In this document: piece by piece, positions 16,468 through 24,542 of the stretch | How the letters are laid out: every line of letters begins with the position of its first letter | Numbering within the stretch: the stretch's first letter is position 1 | From: Roseiarcus sp035656495 | GTDB taxonomy: Bacteria > Pseudomonadota > Alphaproteobacteria > Rhizobiales > Beijerinckiaceae | Length of the DNA: 64,000 nt | Assembly (NCBI GenBank): GCA_035656495.1 | Contig: DASRSL010000273.1 | Coordinates: 1 to 64,000, forward strand | Direction: 5' to 3' | Program-made: the position numbers and the translations under genes | Notes under the pieces: model-generated | Told to the model about the DNA's origin: nothing | The model's input: the letters and a program-made list of their open reading frames with translations, nothing else | Databases searched by the model: none

Positions 16468-17993
16468 GCCGCCCTCGCCCCAAGCGTCATCATGGCCATC
16501 AGCTTTTCCTGGCTCGCCTCCGCGTGGCCGATCTGGCCCGTGACGCGCCCTTCGCGAAGCGTAACGATACGGTCGCTGATCGCCAGCACCTCCGGCAGCT
16601 CCGACGATATGGCGACGACCGCGATTCCCGATTGCGCCATCTCGAACAGCAAGTTGTGGACCTCGACCTTCGCGCCGACGTCGATCCCGCGCGTCGGCTC
16701 GTCGACGATCAGCACCTTCGGGCGCATCGCGAGCCAGCGGGCGAGCACGACTTTCTGCTGGTTGCCGCCGGAGAGATTGGCGACCGACTGCTCCGCGCTG
16801 GTCATCCGGATGTTGAGCGCTCGGCGAAATCCGTCCACCAGGGCGAGCTCGGCCTTCTCGTCGACGAACATGCCCCAGCGGCTGATGCGGCCGAGCACCG
16901 CCATGCTGAGATTGGCGCGCACCGCGAGCGACAGGAACAGCGCCTGCTGCTTGCGGTCCTCGGGCACGAGCCCGATGCCGTGACGGATCGCGTCCTCGGG
17001 CGAGCGGATGCGGATCTCCGCGCCGTCGACAATGATGCGGCCGCTGTCGAAAGCGTCGGCGCCGAAGATCGCGCGCGCCATCTCGGTGCGGCCCGCGCCG
17101 ATCAGCCCCGCGATCCCGAGAATCTCGCCCCGCCGCACCTCGAGATCGACATGATCGAGCACGGTCGCGTGCGGGTCCTGCGCGTCGCCGCGGCGGGTCA
17201 GCCCCTCGACCCTCAGCACGACGGCGCCGCTCTCGGCGGCGGCGCGCCGGGCATAGAGCTCATTTACCTGCCGCCCAACCATGAGGCGAATGATGTCCTC
17301 GATGCTGGCGTCTGCGACCGAGCCTGAGCCGACCTGGCGGCCGTCGCGGAGCACGGTGTAGCGGTCGCAGATCGCCATCACCTCCTCGAGGCGGTGGGTG
17401 ACGAAGATCACGCTGATGCCGCTCGCTTTGAGATCGCGAACGATGCGGAAAAGCTTGTCCACCTCGACGGAGCTCAACGCCGATGTCGGCTCGTCCATCA
17501 CGATCAGCCGCGACGCCATCGACAGGCCGCGCGCGATCTCTACCAGTTGCTGTTCGGCGACGCTGAGATCGCGCACCAGCGTCATCGGATCGAGCTCGAG
17601 CCCGAGCCGCCGGATGATGGCCTTTGTTTCGGCGGCGAGCCTTCGCCAGCTGACGAAGGGACGAAGCCCTGGCTCGCGCCCGATGAAAACATTCTCGGCG
17701 ATCGTGAGGTTCGGAGCCAGCGTCAGCTCCTGATAGATGGTGACGATGCCGAGTTTCTGGGCGTCATGCGGCGTCTGGAGATCGATCGGCCTGCCCGAGA
17801 AGGCGATCTCGCCGGCGTCCGGCGGCTGGGCGCCGGACAGGATCTTGAGCAGCGTCGACTTGCCGGCCCCGTTCTCGCCGAGGAGCGCATGGATCTCCGC
17901 CGGCGCGACCGCGAAATCGACCGAATCGAGCGCGGTCACGCCGGGAAAGCGCTTGGTGATCCCGGTCACGCTGAGGATCGGATCAGCCATCAA
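16464..17993 (-). CDS. Sugar ABC transporter ATP-binding protein (RbsA-like)
   Basis: 509 residues with two fused nucleotide-binding domains, as in RbsA, AraG and XylG. Domain 1 (about 5-240) has Walker A GENGAGKST, an LSVAEQQ signature and MDEPTSAL as Walker B. Domain 2 (about 255-500) has the degenerate Walker A GLIGAGRTE and a canonical LSGGNQQ signature with VDEPTRGID. This asymmetry is normal in the family. It energises the RbsC-like permease encoded immediately downstream; the genes overlap by four bases. The solute-binding gene lies 71 bases upstream. Confidence 0.95.
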   Translation of the reverse strand: MMADPILSVTGITKRFPGVTALDSVDFAVAPAEIHALLGENGAGKSTLLKILSGAQPPDAGEIAFSGRPIDLQTPHDAQKLGIVTIYQELTLAPNLTIAENVFIGREPGLRPFVSWRRLAAETKAIIRRLGLELDPMTLVRDLSVAEQQLVEIARGLSMASRLIVMDEPTSALSSVEVDKLFRIVRDLKASGISVIFVTHRLEEVMAICDRYTVLRDGRQVGSGSVADASIEDIIRLMVGRQVNELYARRAAAESGAVVLRVEGLTRRGDAQDPHATVLDHVDLEVRRGEILGIAGLIGAGRTEMARAIFGADAFDSGRIIVDGAEIRIRSPEDAIRHGIGLVPEDRKQQALFLSLAVRANLSMAVLGRISRWGMFVDEKAELALVDGFRRALNIRMTSAEQSVANLSGGNQQKVVLARWLAMRPKVLIVDEPTRGIDVGAKVEVHNLLFEMAQSGIAVVAISSELPEVLAISDRIVTLREGRVTGQIGHAEASQEKLMAMMTLGARAA

Positions 17994-18064
17994 CCCGGCT
18001 CATCTCAAGAGTGGAGCACGCGCCGGAAGCTTTTCTAAGCGCGCGCTTCCTGGGCCGTTTCGGA

Positions 18065-19030
18065 CTATTTGACCTCGTTGAGGCGCTCAGCCTGATCGAG
18101 GTTGTCCTTGGTGATCGCGATCGGGGTCAACAGAGTGACTTTCTGGGCCGGCTTCTTGCCGTCCCTGAGGAAGGCCACCATCGTATCGAGGGCGCCCTTG
18201 CTCTGACCTCCCGGCAACTGCTCGATCGTCGCGGTCATGTTTCCGTCGCGGATCTGTCCAAGGGCCTCGGGCAGGGCGTCGAAGCCGATCAGCTTGACCT
18301 TGCCGACGAGATTGCGGGCCTTGAGCGTCTGGAGCGCGCCGAGCGCCATGTCGTCGTTCGCGCAGACGATGACGTCCGGCGGCGTCTTCATGCTGTCGAG
18401 CGCGGATTCGGCCATCGCCATGCCCTTGGACCGGTCGAAGGCGGCCGTGTCCTCAAACACGAACTTGTACTTGTCCTTGGCCGTGTCGAGGACGTTGTGG
18501 AGGCCCTTGTTGCGGTCGATTGCGGGGCTGGATCCCGATTGTCCCTGCAGGTTCATGACGCTGGCGCCGTTCGGGAACAGCTTCATGATCAGCTCGCCCT
18601 GGGCCTCGCCGCCTTTCACGTTGTCGGCGCCGACATGGGCGAGGATCCCCGGCACCTTGTCGACCCGGCGGTCGATCGTGACGACCGGGACTTTCGCGTC
18701 GACGGCCTCCTGCAGCGCCGGCGCCATGGCGTCGACCTCGTTCGGGCTGATGATGATTCCGTCGACGCCCTGCGTGATCGCGGCCTCGACGTCGGCGGTC
18801 TGCTTGGGCGACGAGCCGGTGCCGTCGGCCACTGCAATGTCGATGCCGCCGAGCTTCGTGGCCTCGCCGTTCATCGCATCCACCATGTGGACGAAGAACG
18901 GGAAGGCCATGTTCGGCAGCGAAACGATGATCTTCAGCTGCTTGCCTGCCGCTTCGGCCGGCGCGCTCAGAGCCAACGCGACCGCAACGGCGCCGCCGAG
19001 CAGCGCCAACTTTCTCAAACCGCGCATCAT
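18065..19030 (-). CDS. Sugar ABC transporter substrate-binding protein (RbsB-like, periplasmic)
   Basis: 321 residues. A signal peptide (KLALLGGAVAVALALSAPAEA) precedes a Peripla_BP_4 fold: IIVSLPNMAFPFFVHMVDAM, GVDGIIISPNEVDA, PVVTIDRRVD, DVIVCANDDMALGALQTL and GFDALPEALGQIRDG. The order and motifs match ribose-, xylose- or inositol-type receptors; the ligand is not evident. It is the first gene of the operon. Its 5' flank contains the toxin fragment at 19165-19278 and no clear operator. The Gfo/Idh and aldo/keto reductase genes 3 kb away could process its substrate, but that is only proximity. Confidence 0.93.
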   Translation of the reverse strand: MMRGLRKLALLGGAVAVALALSAPAEAAGKQLKIIVSLPNMAFPFFVHMVDAMNGEATKLGGIDIAVADGTGSSPKQTADVEAAITQGVDGIIISPNEVDAMAPALQEAVDAKVPVVTIDRRVDKVPGILAHVGADNVKGGEAQGELIMKLFPNGASVMNLQGQSGSSPAIDRNKGLHNVLDTAKDKYKFVFEDTAAFDRSKGMAMAESALDSMKTPPDVIVCANDDMALGALQTLKARNLVGKVKLIGFDALPEALGQIRDGNMTATIEQLPGGQSKGALDTMVAFLRDGKKPAQKVTLLTPIAITKDNLDQAERLNEVK

Positions 19031-19164
19031 TTTCCTCCCTGTCCCCTCAAAAGCGGGGCCGCGGCAAATTGAACTTCGCCGCCGGGCCTGTCAATTTGGC
19101 GAAGCGCTTTCGCCGCAACAACGCGCGGCCGACGGCCTGCTGCCCGAAAATCGACTCGCCGCCG

Positions 19165-19278
19165 ATGACCGCGGTCGGACGAAGGGTCGTCGTCGTCCGG
19201 GCTTTCATCAAGAAGACGCAAAAGACGCCGCGCGCCGAGATCGAGCTTGCGCTCGCGCGAGCTGATGAGATCGAATGA
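19165..19278 (+). pseudogene. Orphan C-terminal fragment of a HigB-type toxin gene
   Basis: The frame reads TAVGRRVVVVRAFIKK and ends TPRAEIELALARADEIE followed by TGA, the C-terminal third of the toxin at 14615. About 120 bases are nearly identical to 14827-14945, differing by one in-frame codon, a few substitutions and the two single-base insertions that broke the other copy. Homology stops just after the TGA (shared GAATGACAAT). No antitoxin follows. Both copies have the same orientation and flank the sugar ABC operon. Confidence 0.8.
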
Positions 19279-19383
19279 CAATGTTGGCGCGGCACGCCGG
19301 CGAAGATCCACGATGAACCTGCCCATCATGGTCCTTCGGCATTCAGGAGACTTGAACGGCGTCTCGCTCGATGCTTTCCCTCA

Positions 19384-19641
19384 TCAGCGGTGGAGCGCAT
19401 TTCGCGTCGTGATCGTGACCGGAATGCCGAGCGCCACCGAAATTTCCTCCTCGATTTGCATTAGGCGGAACATGTTCGGAATTTTCGCTTCCGGGTCGTA
19501 ATCGATGAAGAGGTCGAGGTCGCTGTCGAGTCGCTGCGCGCCAACGGCCCGAGAACCGAAGATGAATAATCCTGTCACGCCGTTGTCGCGCAGGGCGGCG
19601 TCGTACGCCCTCAGCACCTCGATCAATTCGGCTCGGTTCAT
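19384..19641 (-). CDS. MntA-like minimal nucleotidyltransferase, C-terminally frameshifted
   Basis: 85 residues. The nucleotidyltransferase motif is GLFIFGSRAVGAQRLDSDLDLFIDY (GSxxxG...SDxDL), as in MNT antitoxins of HEPN-MNT modules, which AMPylate their HEPN partner. The protein stops early at TTRNALHR. In the next frame the sequence continues as LMRESIERDAVQVS and ends at 19343, a normal family C-terminus, so loss of one C in a CCC run has truncated it by about 14 residues. No HEPN gene is present beside it. The start is the ATG at 19641. Probably a decaying orphan. Confidence 0.7.
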   Translation of the reverse strand: MNRAELIEVLRAYDAALRDNGVTGLFIFGSRAVGAQRLDSDLDLFIDYDPEAKIPNMFRLMQIEEEISVALGIPVTITTRNALHR

Positions 19642-19941
19642 GGGAGCCAACCAGCGCCTGCGGCGCGCCATTATGGATGAAAATGATGCCTGCTCCGGTG
19701 TCGTTGGTATGCGCTGAATGCATAAGGATGCAGTCCGCCATTCTATTTTCGTAGCAGCGCATGGCGCCACAATTGGCGCAAGAAGACAAGTTTGCTGGTT
19801 CCGGAGCGAAAAGCCGAGCCAACCGGCTCAAGACCGGGAGTTCGCTGGGGCGGCGGCCATGGTGGACACGCATTGTGCCGCCAACCGAGCGCAAGCTGGC
19901 CAAAGTCGGCGGTCAATCGCCGATGTCGCCAGGTGGCGATA

Positions 19942-20285
19942 AGCTTTCAAGGCTTTGCGGCGCCATTTCCGGTCGCTTTGCCCGCGCCGTCGTAGCCGCG
20001 ACGTCGAGGACGAGCTGCCGGATCGCACGGTGAAGACGTTCTTCGTCCCCATGGCCGAGGAGCAGGCCAAGCGCTACGGCGATTATGAATATATGGCCAG
20101 AGGCTCGCCGCCATCGCGCGCCGTCGCCCGCTGACCCAGGAGGAGTTCGAGCGCCTGCAGCAGTACCTCGCCTGCATGCGGGATGATCTGCGACACGCCC
20201 GCCATCCTCGATCCCGAATGCCGCGTCTGCCCGAAGCTCGAGGAGCTCGAAGGCCTGCTGGGCGAGCTCCTCGAGGAGCCCAGGC
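19942..20285 (+). pseudogene. Internal fragment of an SNF2-type DEAD/DEAH helicase
   Basis: Read across three frames, the sequence gives RSRDVEDELPDRTVKTFFVPM, then AEEQAKRYGDYEYMAR, then LAAIARRRPLTQEEFERLQQ with YLACMR, then MICDTPAILDPE and PKLEELEGLLGELLEEP. This matches the region between the two RecA lobes of SNF2-family helicases. Frameshifts fall near 20100 and 20182; both flanking parts of the gene are absent. Such helicases are frequent in mobile and defence islands. The region 19642-19941 upstream holds nothing recognisable. Confidence 0.7.
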
Positions 20286-20539
20286 GCTGGCGAGAGGATC
20301 AAGGGTTAACGCAGGGGATAAATTCCCCGATCTACGGTGGGCTGAATATGGCGCCGGCGAGGCTCATCGCGTGGCGGGGTCGGCTTGAAAGGGCCATGGC
20401 GCATGCGACGTGAGGCTCTCGGCGAGGAAACGCGTGATCTCCGCCACGCTCCCGCTCGGCTCATCATTTAAAGTCTCACATACCGCTCATAGGTCATTAG
20501 TTAGGAGATCGCTGCTCAACGCGGATCGGGAGCTTCACA

Positions 20540-20791
20540 ATGCTATACAAAACTCTCTTCGCCTTGGCGCTGCTCGGCGCGCTGTCATTGCTAGCGCAAG
20601 AAGGAACTGCCCAGGAGACCCTTCATCAGGGCGCATGGCCGATTCAGAACGGGTTCAACCGCCAGCCCACTCCGAACAATCAGGATGTTACGAATAATCA
20701 GGCCCGCGAGGTCGACCGATTGTATGACGAGCTTATGTCGAGCGGTGAAAACCGCGGCACACACCATCCCGGAATCGCACGAATGCGATGA
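20540..20791 (+). CDS. Small secreted protein of unknown function
   Basis: 83 residues. The N-terminus is a signal peptide (YKTLFALALLGALSLLAQEGTAQ). The mature part is hydrophilic, Asn/Gln-rich, with NQAREVDRLYDELMSSG as a short helix. The ATG is preceded by GGGAG eight bases upstream. I do not recognise the family. It sits alone between broken genes, so it may be a survivor or a chance frame, but the signal peptide and ribosome-binding site favour a real gene. Confidence 0.5.
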   Translation: MLYKTLFALALLGALSLLAQEGTAQETLHQGAWPIQNGFNRQPTPNNQDVTNNQAREVDRLYDELMSSGENRGTHHPGIARMR

Positions 20792-21016
20792 ATGTAAGCC
20801 CGTCGACGGCCAAGCTCACTGCAGTCACGGCCAGCGCTACAGCGGCGTCATCCTCAGTCCGCTCGCCAGGCGCTGCGTGGACGAGGCGATCCACGCGCTG
20901 ACGCGCGCCGTCGACGGGGAATGGCGGGTGGCGATACGGCGCCGATGCGACGCAGATTCGTGTTACACCGCGTTAAGCTGCCTGTCATTGCTCGCAACAC
21001 GAAGATGGAGGATTCC

Positions 21017-21520
21017 ATGTCACGAGCGGAAGACGAAGTGAGCCGGCTGCTCGCCAGCGCGTCGAAGACGATGGGCGAGGCGCGGTGTTGCTGGCTGGTC
21101 ACATCGACCGGAAGCGGCGGCGTGGAAGCGCGCCCGATGGGGCGGCTGCCGCCGGAGCCTGACGACGATGCGTGGACGCTCCGCTTCATCACTGACGGGC
21201 GTTCGCACAAGGCCGCCGAGACCAAGCGCGCCAGCCAGGTCGCGGTGATCTTCCAGCACAACACCGAGGACGCTTACGTCACCGTGATCGGCGCCGGGTC
21301 GGTGCAGGACAGCGCCGCCGAGGTCCGCCGGCTTTGGAAGTCCGGCTATGACGGGTTCTTCCCCACCGAGACCGACCGTGCGAATGCGATTTTCCTCGAG
21401 GTCGCCGCCCGCCGCCTCGAGCTCTGGATCCGCGGGGTGACGCCGGAGCCGTTCGCGATGGAGACGACGGTCCTTGAGCGCGATGCCGGAGGCGCGTGGC
21501 GGTTGGCTGGCGGGCGGTGA
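21017..21520 (+). CDS. Pyridoxamine 5'-phosphate oxidase-like (general stress protein 26-type) protein
   Basis: 167 residues with the split-barrel flavin-binding fold: CWLVTSTGSGGVEARPMG, LRFITDGRSHKAAET, VAVIFQHNTEDAYVTVIGAGSVQD and the C-terminal FLEVAARRLELWIRG. Proteins of this pyridox_oxase_2 group bind FMN, FAD or F420 and are often stress-induced; the reaction is unknown. The start chosen is the ATG with GGAGG five bases before it; an in-frame ATG 12 bases upstream has a poorer site. It stands alone on the plus strand. Confidence 0.85.
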   Translation: MSRAEDEVSRLLASASKTMGEARCCWLVTSTGSGGVEARPMGRLPPEPDDDAWTLRFITDGRSHKAAETKRASQVAVIFQHNTEDAYVTVIGAGSVQDSAAEVRRLWKSGYDGFFPTETDRANAIFLEVAARRLELWIRGVTPEPFAMETTVLERDAGGAWRLAGGR

Positions 21521-21710
21521 AGCGGCCTGATGAGGGTTCGGGCGTGGGAGTGATGCGTGGCGGCTGGCAGGTGGCGCTGCATGATCCCCTTCGTCCCGAG
21601 CCGACGCGAGCCGGATCTCGGGCGTGCCGCCGCCGACGGCCTGAGGCTCGAGACTTCGGCTGTGCAACGATTTGGAATGCGTTGCCCCAGGCGATGTGGG
21701 CCGGCCTTCT

Positions 21711-21830
21711 GTTTCGACCATCAACTTTCCCTATGTCGGCCGGATCAGGGCCGCGGGGGGGACCGCGGACCAGCTGGGCCGCACGATCGAAAGGCGGCTC
21801 ATCAAGCTCGAGATCCTCAGGGGTTCGTGA
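21711..21830 (+). pseudogene. Fragment of a polysaccharide export (Wza/Poly_export) protein
   Basis: The frame reads VSTINFPYVGRIRAAGGTADQ then LGRTIERRLIKLEIL. This resembles the Poly_export motif in which a positively charged edge strand is followed by AGxTxxQ and a helix. No signal peptide, SLBB repeat or start is near, so it is a short relic. The rest of 21521-22107 holds the palindrome at 21999 and nothing else recognisable. Confidence 0.5.
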
Positions 21831-21998
21831 TACGAGACGGTGACTGGGCGAATTGCTGGGCAAACCGGCCAACCTCGCGTTTCGGCGCAGACGCACGGTC
21901 GAAAGCCCCGCTCTGACCAGCAGAAACACTTGTCTTTTCAACTGAATACATAGGCAGAGCCAAGAGCGAAAAGCGCCATTCGTGGCATGACCACGTGG

Positions 21999-22034
21999 AT
22001 GGCCGGGACAAGCCAGGACAAGCCCGGCCATGAC
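21999..22034. repeat. Degenerate copy of the GGCCGGG palindrome
   Basis: ATGGCCGGG (21999-22007) and CCCGGCCAT (22023-22031) flank a duplicated ACAAGCC block. It is clearly related to the perfect palindrome at 2564-2602. Confidence 0.65.
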
Positions 22035-22107
22035 GCCGGAGTGGTCGCCCGGAATTGCCCCGATTACGCGAGACAAATGGTTTCGCGGCCTCTCGCGTCT
22101 TTTAGGT

Positions 22108-23121
22108 TCAGGGCTTCTCCCACGTTCCCCGTTCGGCCGAGCGGAACAGCGCATCGATGACGCGCATGTTCAGGACGGCGTCCTCGAGCGGGAACTCGAG
22201 CGGCCCCTCGCCGAGCGCGGCGCGGGAAAACGCGTCGCCCTGCAGCGTGTACTGATCGCAGACCGGGAATTCCTCCACCCGCGCCCCGCCGCCGAACAAA
22301 TCCTCGCCGGTGTCGATCATGATCCTCGTCGGACGATCGGGAGGCGCGTTGAAGGGGATCGCAACCTCCATCCGCCCCGCGTCCCCGACGATCGTAACGC
22401 GCTGATGCCCCGACAACTGTGTGGCCACGCTGAGGGTCAGGTGACGAGCGCCGGGGAATTCGACAATCGCGCTGACCAGCCGATCGGTGCGGAAATTCGG
22501 GTCGCGGTCGAGCGTCGCGATGACGCGCGTGGGCTCGGCCCCGAAAATGTAGCGCGCCGTCAGAACGGCGTAGCAGCCGATGTCGTAGAGCCCCCCGCCG
22601 CCCGGCGGCCGGTTGCGCAGGTTGCCCGGATCGAGCAGGCGATAGGAGAAGAAGGTCTGGATCGCGTTAACCGCGCCGATCGCTCCGGCCGAGACCAGCT
22701 CACGCGCCCGGCGCCACTGCGGATGGTAGCGGACCATGAAGGCTTCCGCGGCCAGCTTGCCCGAGCGCTCGCGCGCCTCGATCAGCGATCGCGCGCCGTC
22801 AGCGTTGAGCGCAATCGGCTTCTCGCACAGGACGTGCTTGCCGGCTTCAAGCGCTTTCACCGACCAGGGGATGTGCAGGTCGTTTGGCAGAGGGTTGTAG
22901 ACAGCCTCGATCTCGGAATCGGCCAGGAGCTCTTCGTAGGAGCCGTAGGCGTGCGGAATTGCGAGTCGCTCCGCCGCCGCACGCGCTTTCCCAAGATCGC
23001 GCGAAGCGATCGCGGCGATTTGCGACACCTCGCCACGCTGCATCGCCGGAATCACCTTTTCCACGGCGATCTTGGCGACGCCGAGGACCCCCCATTTCAA
23101 TTTGCGCACCGCCGCCTCCAC
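22108..23121 (-). CDS. Gfo/Idh/MocA family NAD(P)-dependent oxidoreductase
   Basis: 337 residues. The N-terminal Rossmann fold starts KWGVLGVAKIAVEKVIPAM (about 8-26). The family catalytic-lysine motif is LCEKPIALN (about 98-106), and the C-terminal sheet domain contains GGGGLYDIGCYAVLTARYIFG. The family oxidises or reduces sugars, inositols and related polyols; the AKIA glycine-loop variant is seen in D-xylose/glucose-fructose-type members. The operons for two sugar ABC transporters lie on either side, so it may act on an imported sugar or cyclitol. MocA of rhizopine catabolism belongs to this family, but nothing here assigns that role specifically. Confidence 0.92.
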   Translation of the reverse strand: MEAAVRKLKWGVLGVAKIAVEKVIPAMQRGEVSQIAAIASRDLGKARAAAERLAIPHAYGSYEELLADSEIEAVYNPLPNDLHIPWSVKALEAGKHVLCEKPIALNADGARSLIEARERSGKLAAEAFMVRYHPQWRRARELVSAGAIGAVNAIQTFFSYRLLDPGNLRNRPPGGGGLYDIGCYAVLTARYIFGAEPTRVIATLDRDPNFRTDRLVSAIVEFPGARHLTLSVATQLSGHQRVTIVGDAGRMEVAIPFNAPPDRPTRIMIDTGEDLFGGGARVEEFPVCDQYTLQGDAFSRAALGEGPLEFPLEDAVLNMRVIDALFRSAERGTWEKP

Positions 23122-23157
23122 TCATCAGTGTCTGTCTCAAAAGCCCACCATTCTCGT

Positions 23158-23267
23158 CCTGAGGCGCCCCGAAGGGGCCTCGAAGGACGATTGGCGTGGG
23201 CGGCGCCGCAAGCGTCCTCTGGAGCATCCTTCGAGGCCCTTTGCTTTCGCAAAGGGCGCCTCAGGAT
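23158..23267. repeat. Nested palindromic intergenic repeat
   Basis: TCCTGAGGCGCCC (23158-23170) pairs with GGGCGCCTCAGGA (23255-23267), and GGGCCTCGAAGGA (23175-23187) pairs with TCCTTCGAGGCCC (23228-23240), giving two inward hairpins. Elements of this form are widespread between genes in Hyphomicrobiales. Confidence 0.75.
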
Positions 23268-23313
23268 GAGGTCCGCGATTCTTGAAACTGACTCTCAACA
23301 ATGGCCTTCCGCG

Positions 23314-24348
23314 CTAGCCTTTCGGCCCGGGCACGCGACCCTCGGCCTGACGCGCCAGCATCCATCCGGGGTACTCCGGCTTCAGCGCGCTGACCGCATC
23401 GAGCGTCGCGATCTCCTCGTCCGAGAGCGTGAGGTCCGCGGCCGCCAGATTGTCGTCGAGCTGCGCGATGGTCTTCGCCCCGATGATGACGCTCATGACC
23501 CCCTTACTCTGCAGGAGCCAGGCGAGCGCGATCCGGGCGACGGACGCATCGTGCGCCTTGGCGATCGGCGCCATTGCGTCGATGATGTCGTAAGCGCGCT
23601 CCTTGTCGACCGGCGGGAAGTCGAAAACGGCGCGGCGCGAGTCGTTGTCGCCCTTCTTGTCGCGGGTGAACTTGCCCGACAGGAAGCCGCCGGCAAGCGG
23701 GCTCCACACCATCACGCCGAGGCCTTGATCCTCGACGAGCGGAATGATTTCGCGCTCGAGCTCCCGACCGGCGATCGAGTAGTAGGCTTGCACCGTCTCG
23801 AAGCGCGCCCAGCCGTGCTTCTCGGAGATTCCGAGCGCTTTCATGATCTGCCATGCCGCCAGATTCGAGCAGCCGATCGTGCGCACGAGCCCCCGCGACA
23901 CGCAGTCGTCGAGCGCCCGCAGGGTCTCTTCCATCGGCGTCACCGGATCGAATCCGTGGATCTGGTAGAGATCCACATGGTCGAGGCCGAGGCGCTTCAG
24001 GCTCGCGGCGATCTGATCCATGATGTGGCCGCGCGACAGGCCGACCGCGTTCGGCCCCGGCCCCGTCCGCCCGCGGACCTTGGTTGCGATGATGACGTCC
24101 TCGCGCTTCACCCCGAGGTCGCGCAACGCCTGCCCGAGCTGCGCCTCCGACTGTCCTTCGGAATAGACGTTGGCGGTGTCGATGAAATTGACGCCCGCCT
24201 CGAGCGCGCGGGCGAGGAGCGCGGTTGATCCCGCCTGGTCGACCGTGCCGACAGCCCGCCAGAAGCCAGCGCCGCCGTGGAACGTCATCGTGCCGAGGCA
24301 GATTTCGGAGACGTATTGGCCGGTTCGGCCGAGCGGTCGATAGCGCAT
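23314..24348 (-). CDS. Aldo/keto reductase
   Basis: 344 residues. The start MRYRPLGRTGQYVSEICLGTM, the catalytic-Asp/Tyr region NFIDTANVYSEGQSE, the catalytic Lys in VIIATKVRG and the His in DLYQIHGFDP fit the AKR11/12-like YajO/tas group. The C-terminal NADPH-binding stretch is VIIGAKTIAQLDDN. It reduces sugar or carbonyl compounds with NADPH. The start is the ATG with AAGGAG five bases before it. The upstream frame to 24432 lacks support. It lies beside the Gfo/Idh gene on the same strand, separated by a palindromic repeat. Confidence 0.93.
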   Translation of the reverse strand: MRYRPLGRTGQYVSEICLGTMTFHGGAGFWRAVGTVDQAGSTALLARALEAGVNFIDTANVYSEGQSEAQLGQALRDLGVKREDVIIATKVRGRTGPGPNAVGLSRGHIMDQIAASLKRLGLDHVDLYQIHGFDPVTPMEETLRALDDCVSRGLVRTIGCSNLAAWQIMKALGISEKHGWARFETVQAYYSIAGRELEREIIPLVEDQGLGVMVWSPLAGGFLSGKFTRDKKGDNDSRRAVFDFPPVDKERAYDIIDAMAPIAKAHDASVARIALAWLLQSKGVMSVIIGAKTIAQLDDNLAAADLTLSDEEIATLDAVSALKPEYPGWMLARQAEGRVPGPKG

Positions 24349-24542
24349 GCGAGCTCCTTGTTTTCGCGCCGTCCGCCGCGGCGCGCCATTTGTCTCGGCG
24401 GTCAAGTAAACGCCAAACCGCGGCGGGCGCAAATCGCGCTTCTGTGAACGGCATTGACATTGCGTGCATAGATGTGTCGCCCGGCTTAAGGGGGAACAGG
24501 AGCGCGAGCATTGACGTTCCGATCAAAAATGGCGGCTCGCTC

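Noticed and set aside
22030..24228. 732-codon plus-strand open frame
   Set aside because: It covers the Gfo/Idh and aldo/keto reductase genes on the other strand and spans two palindromic repeats; the protein has no recognisable motif.
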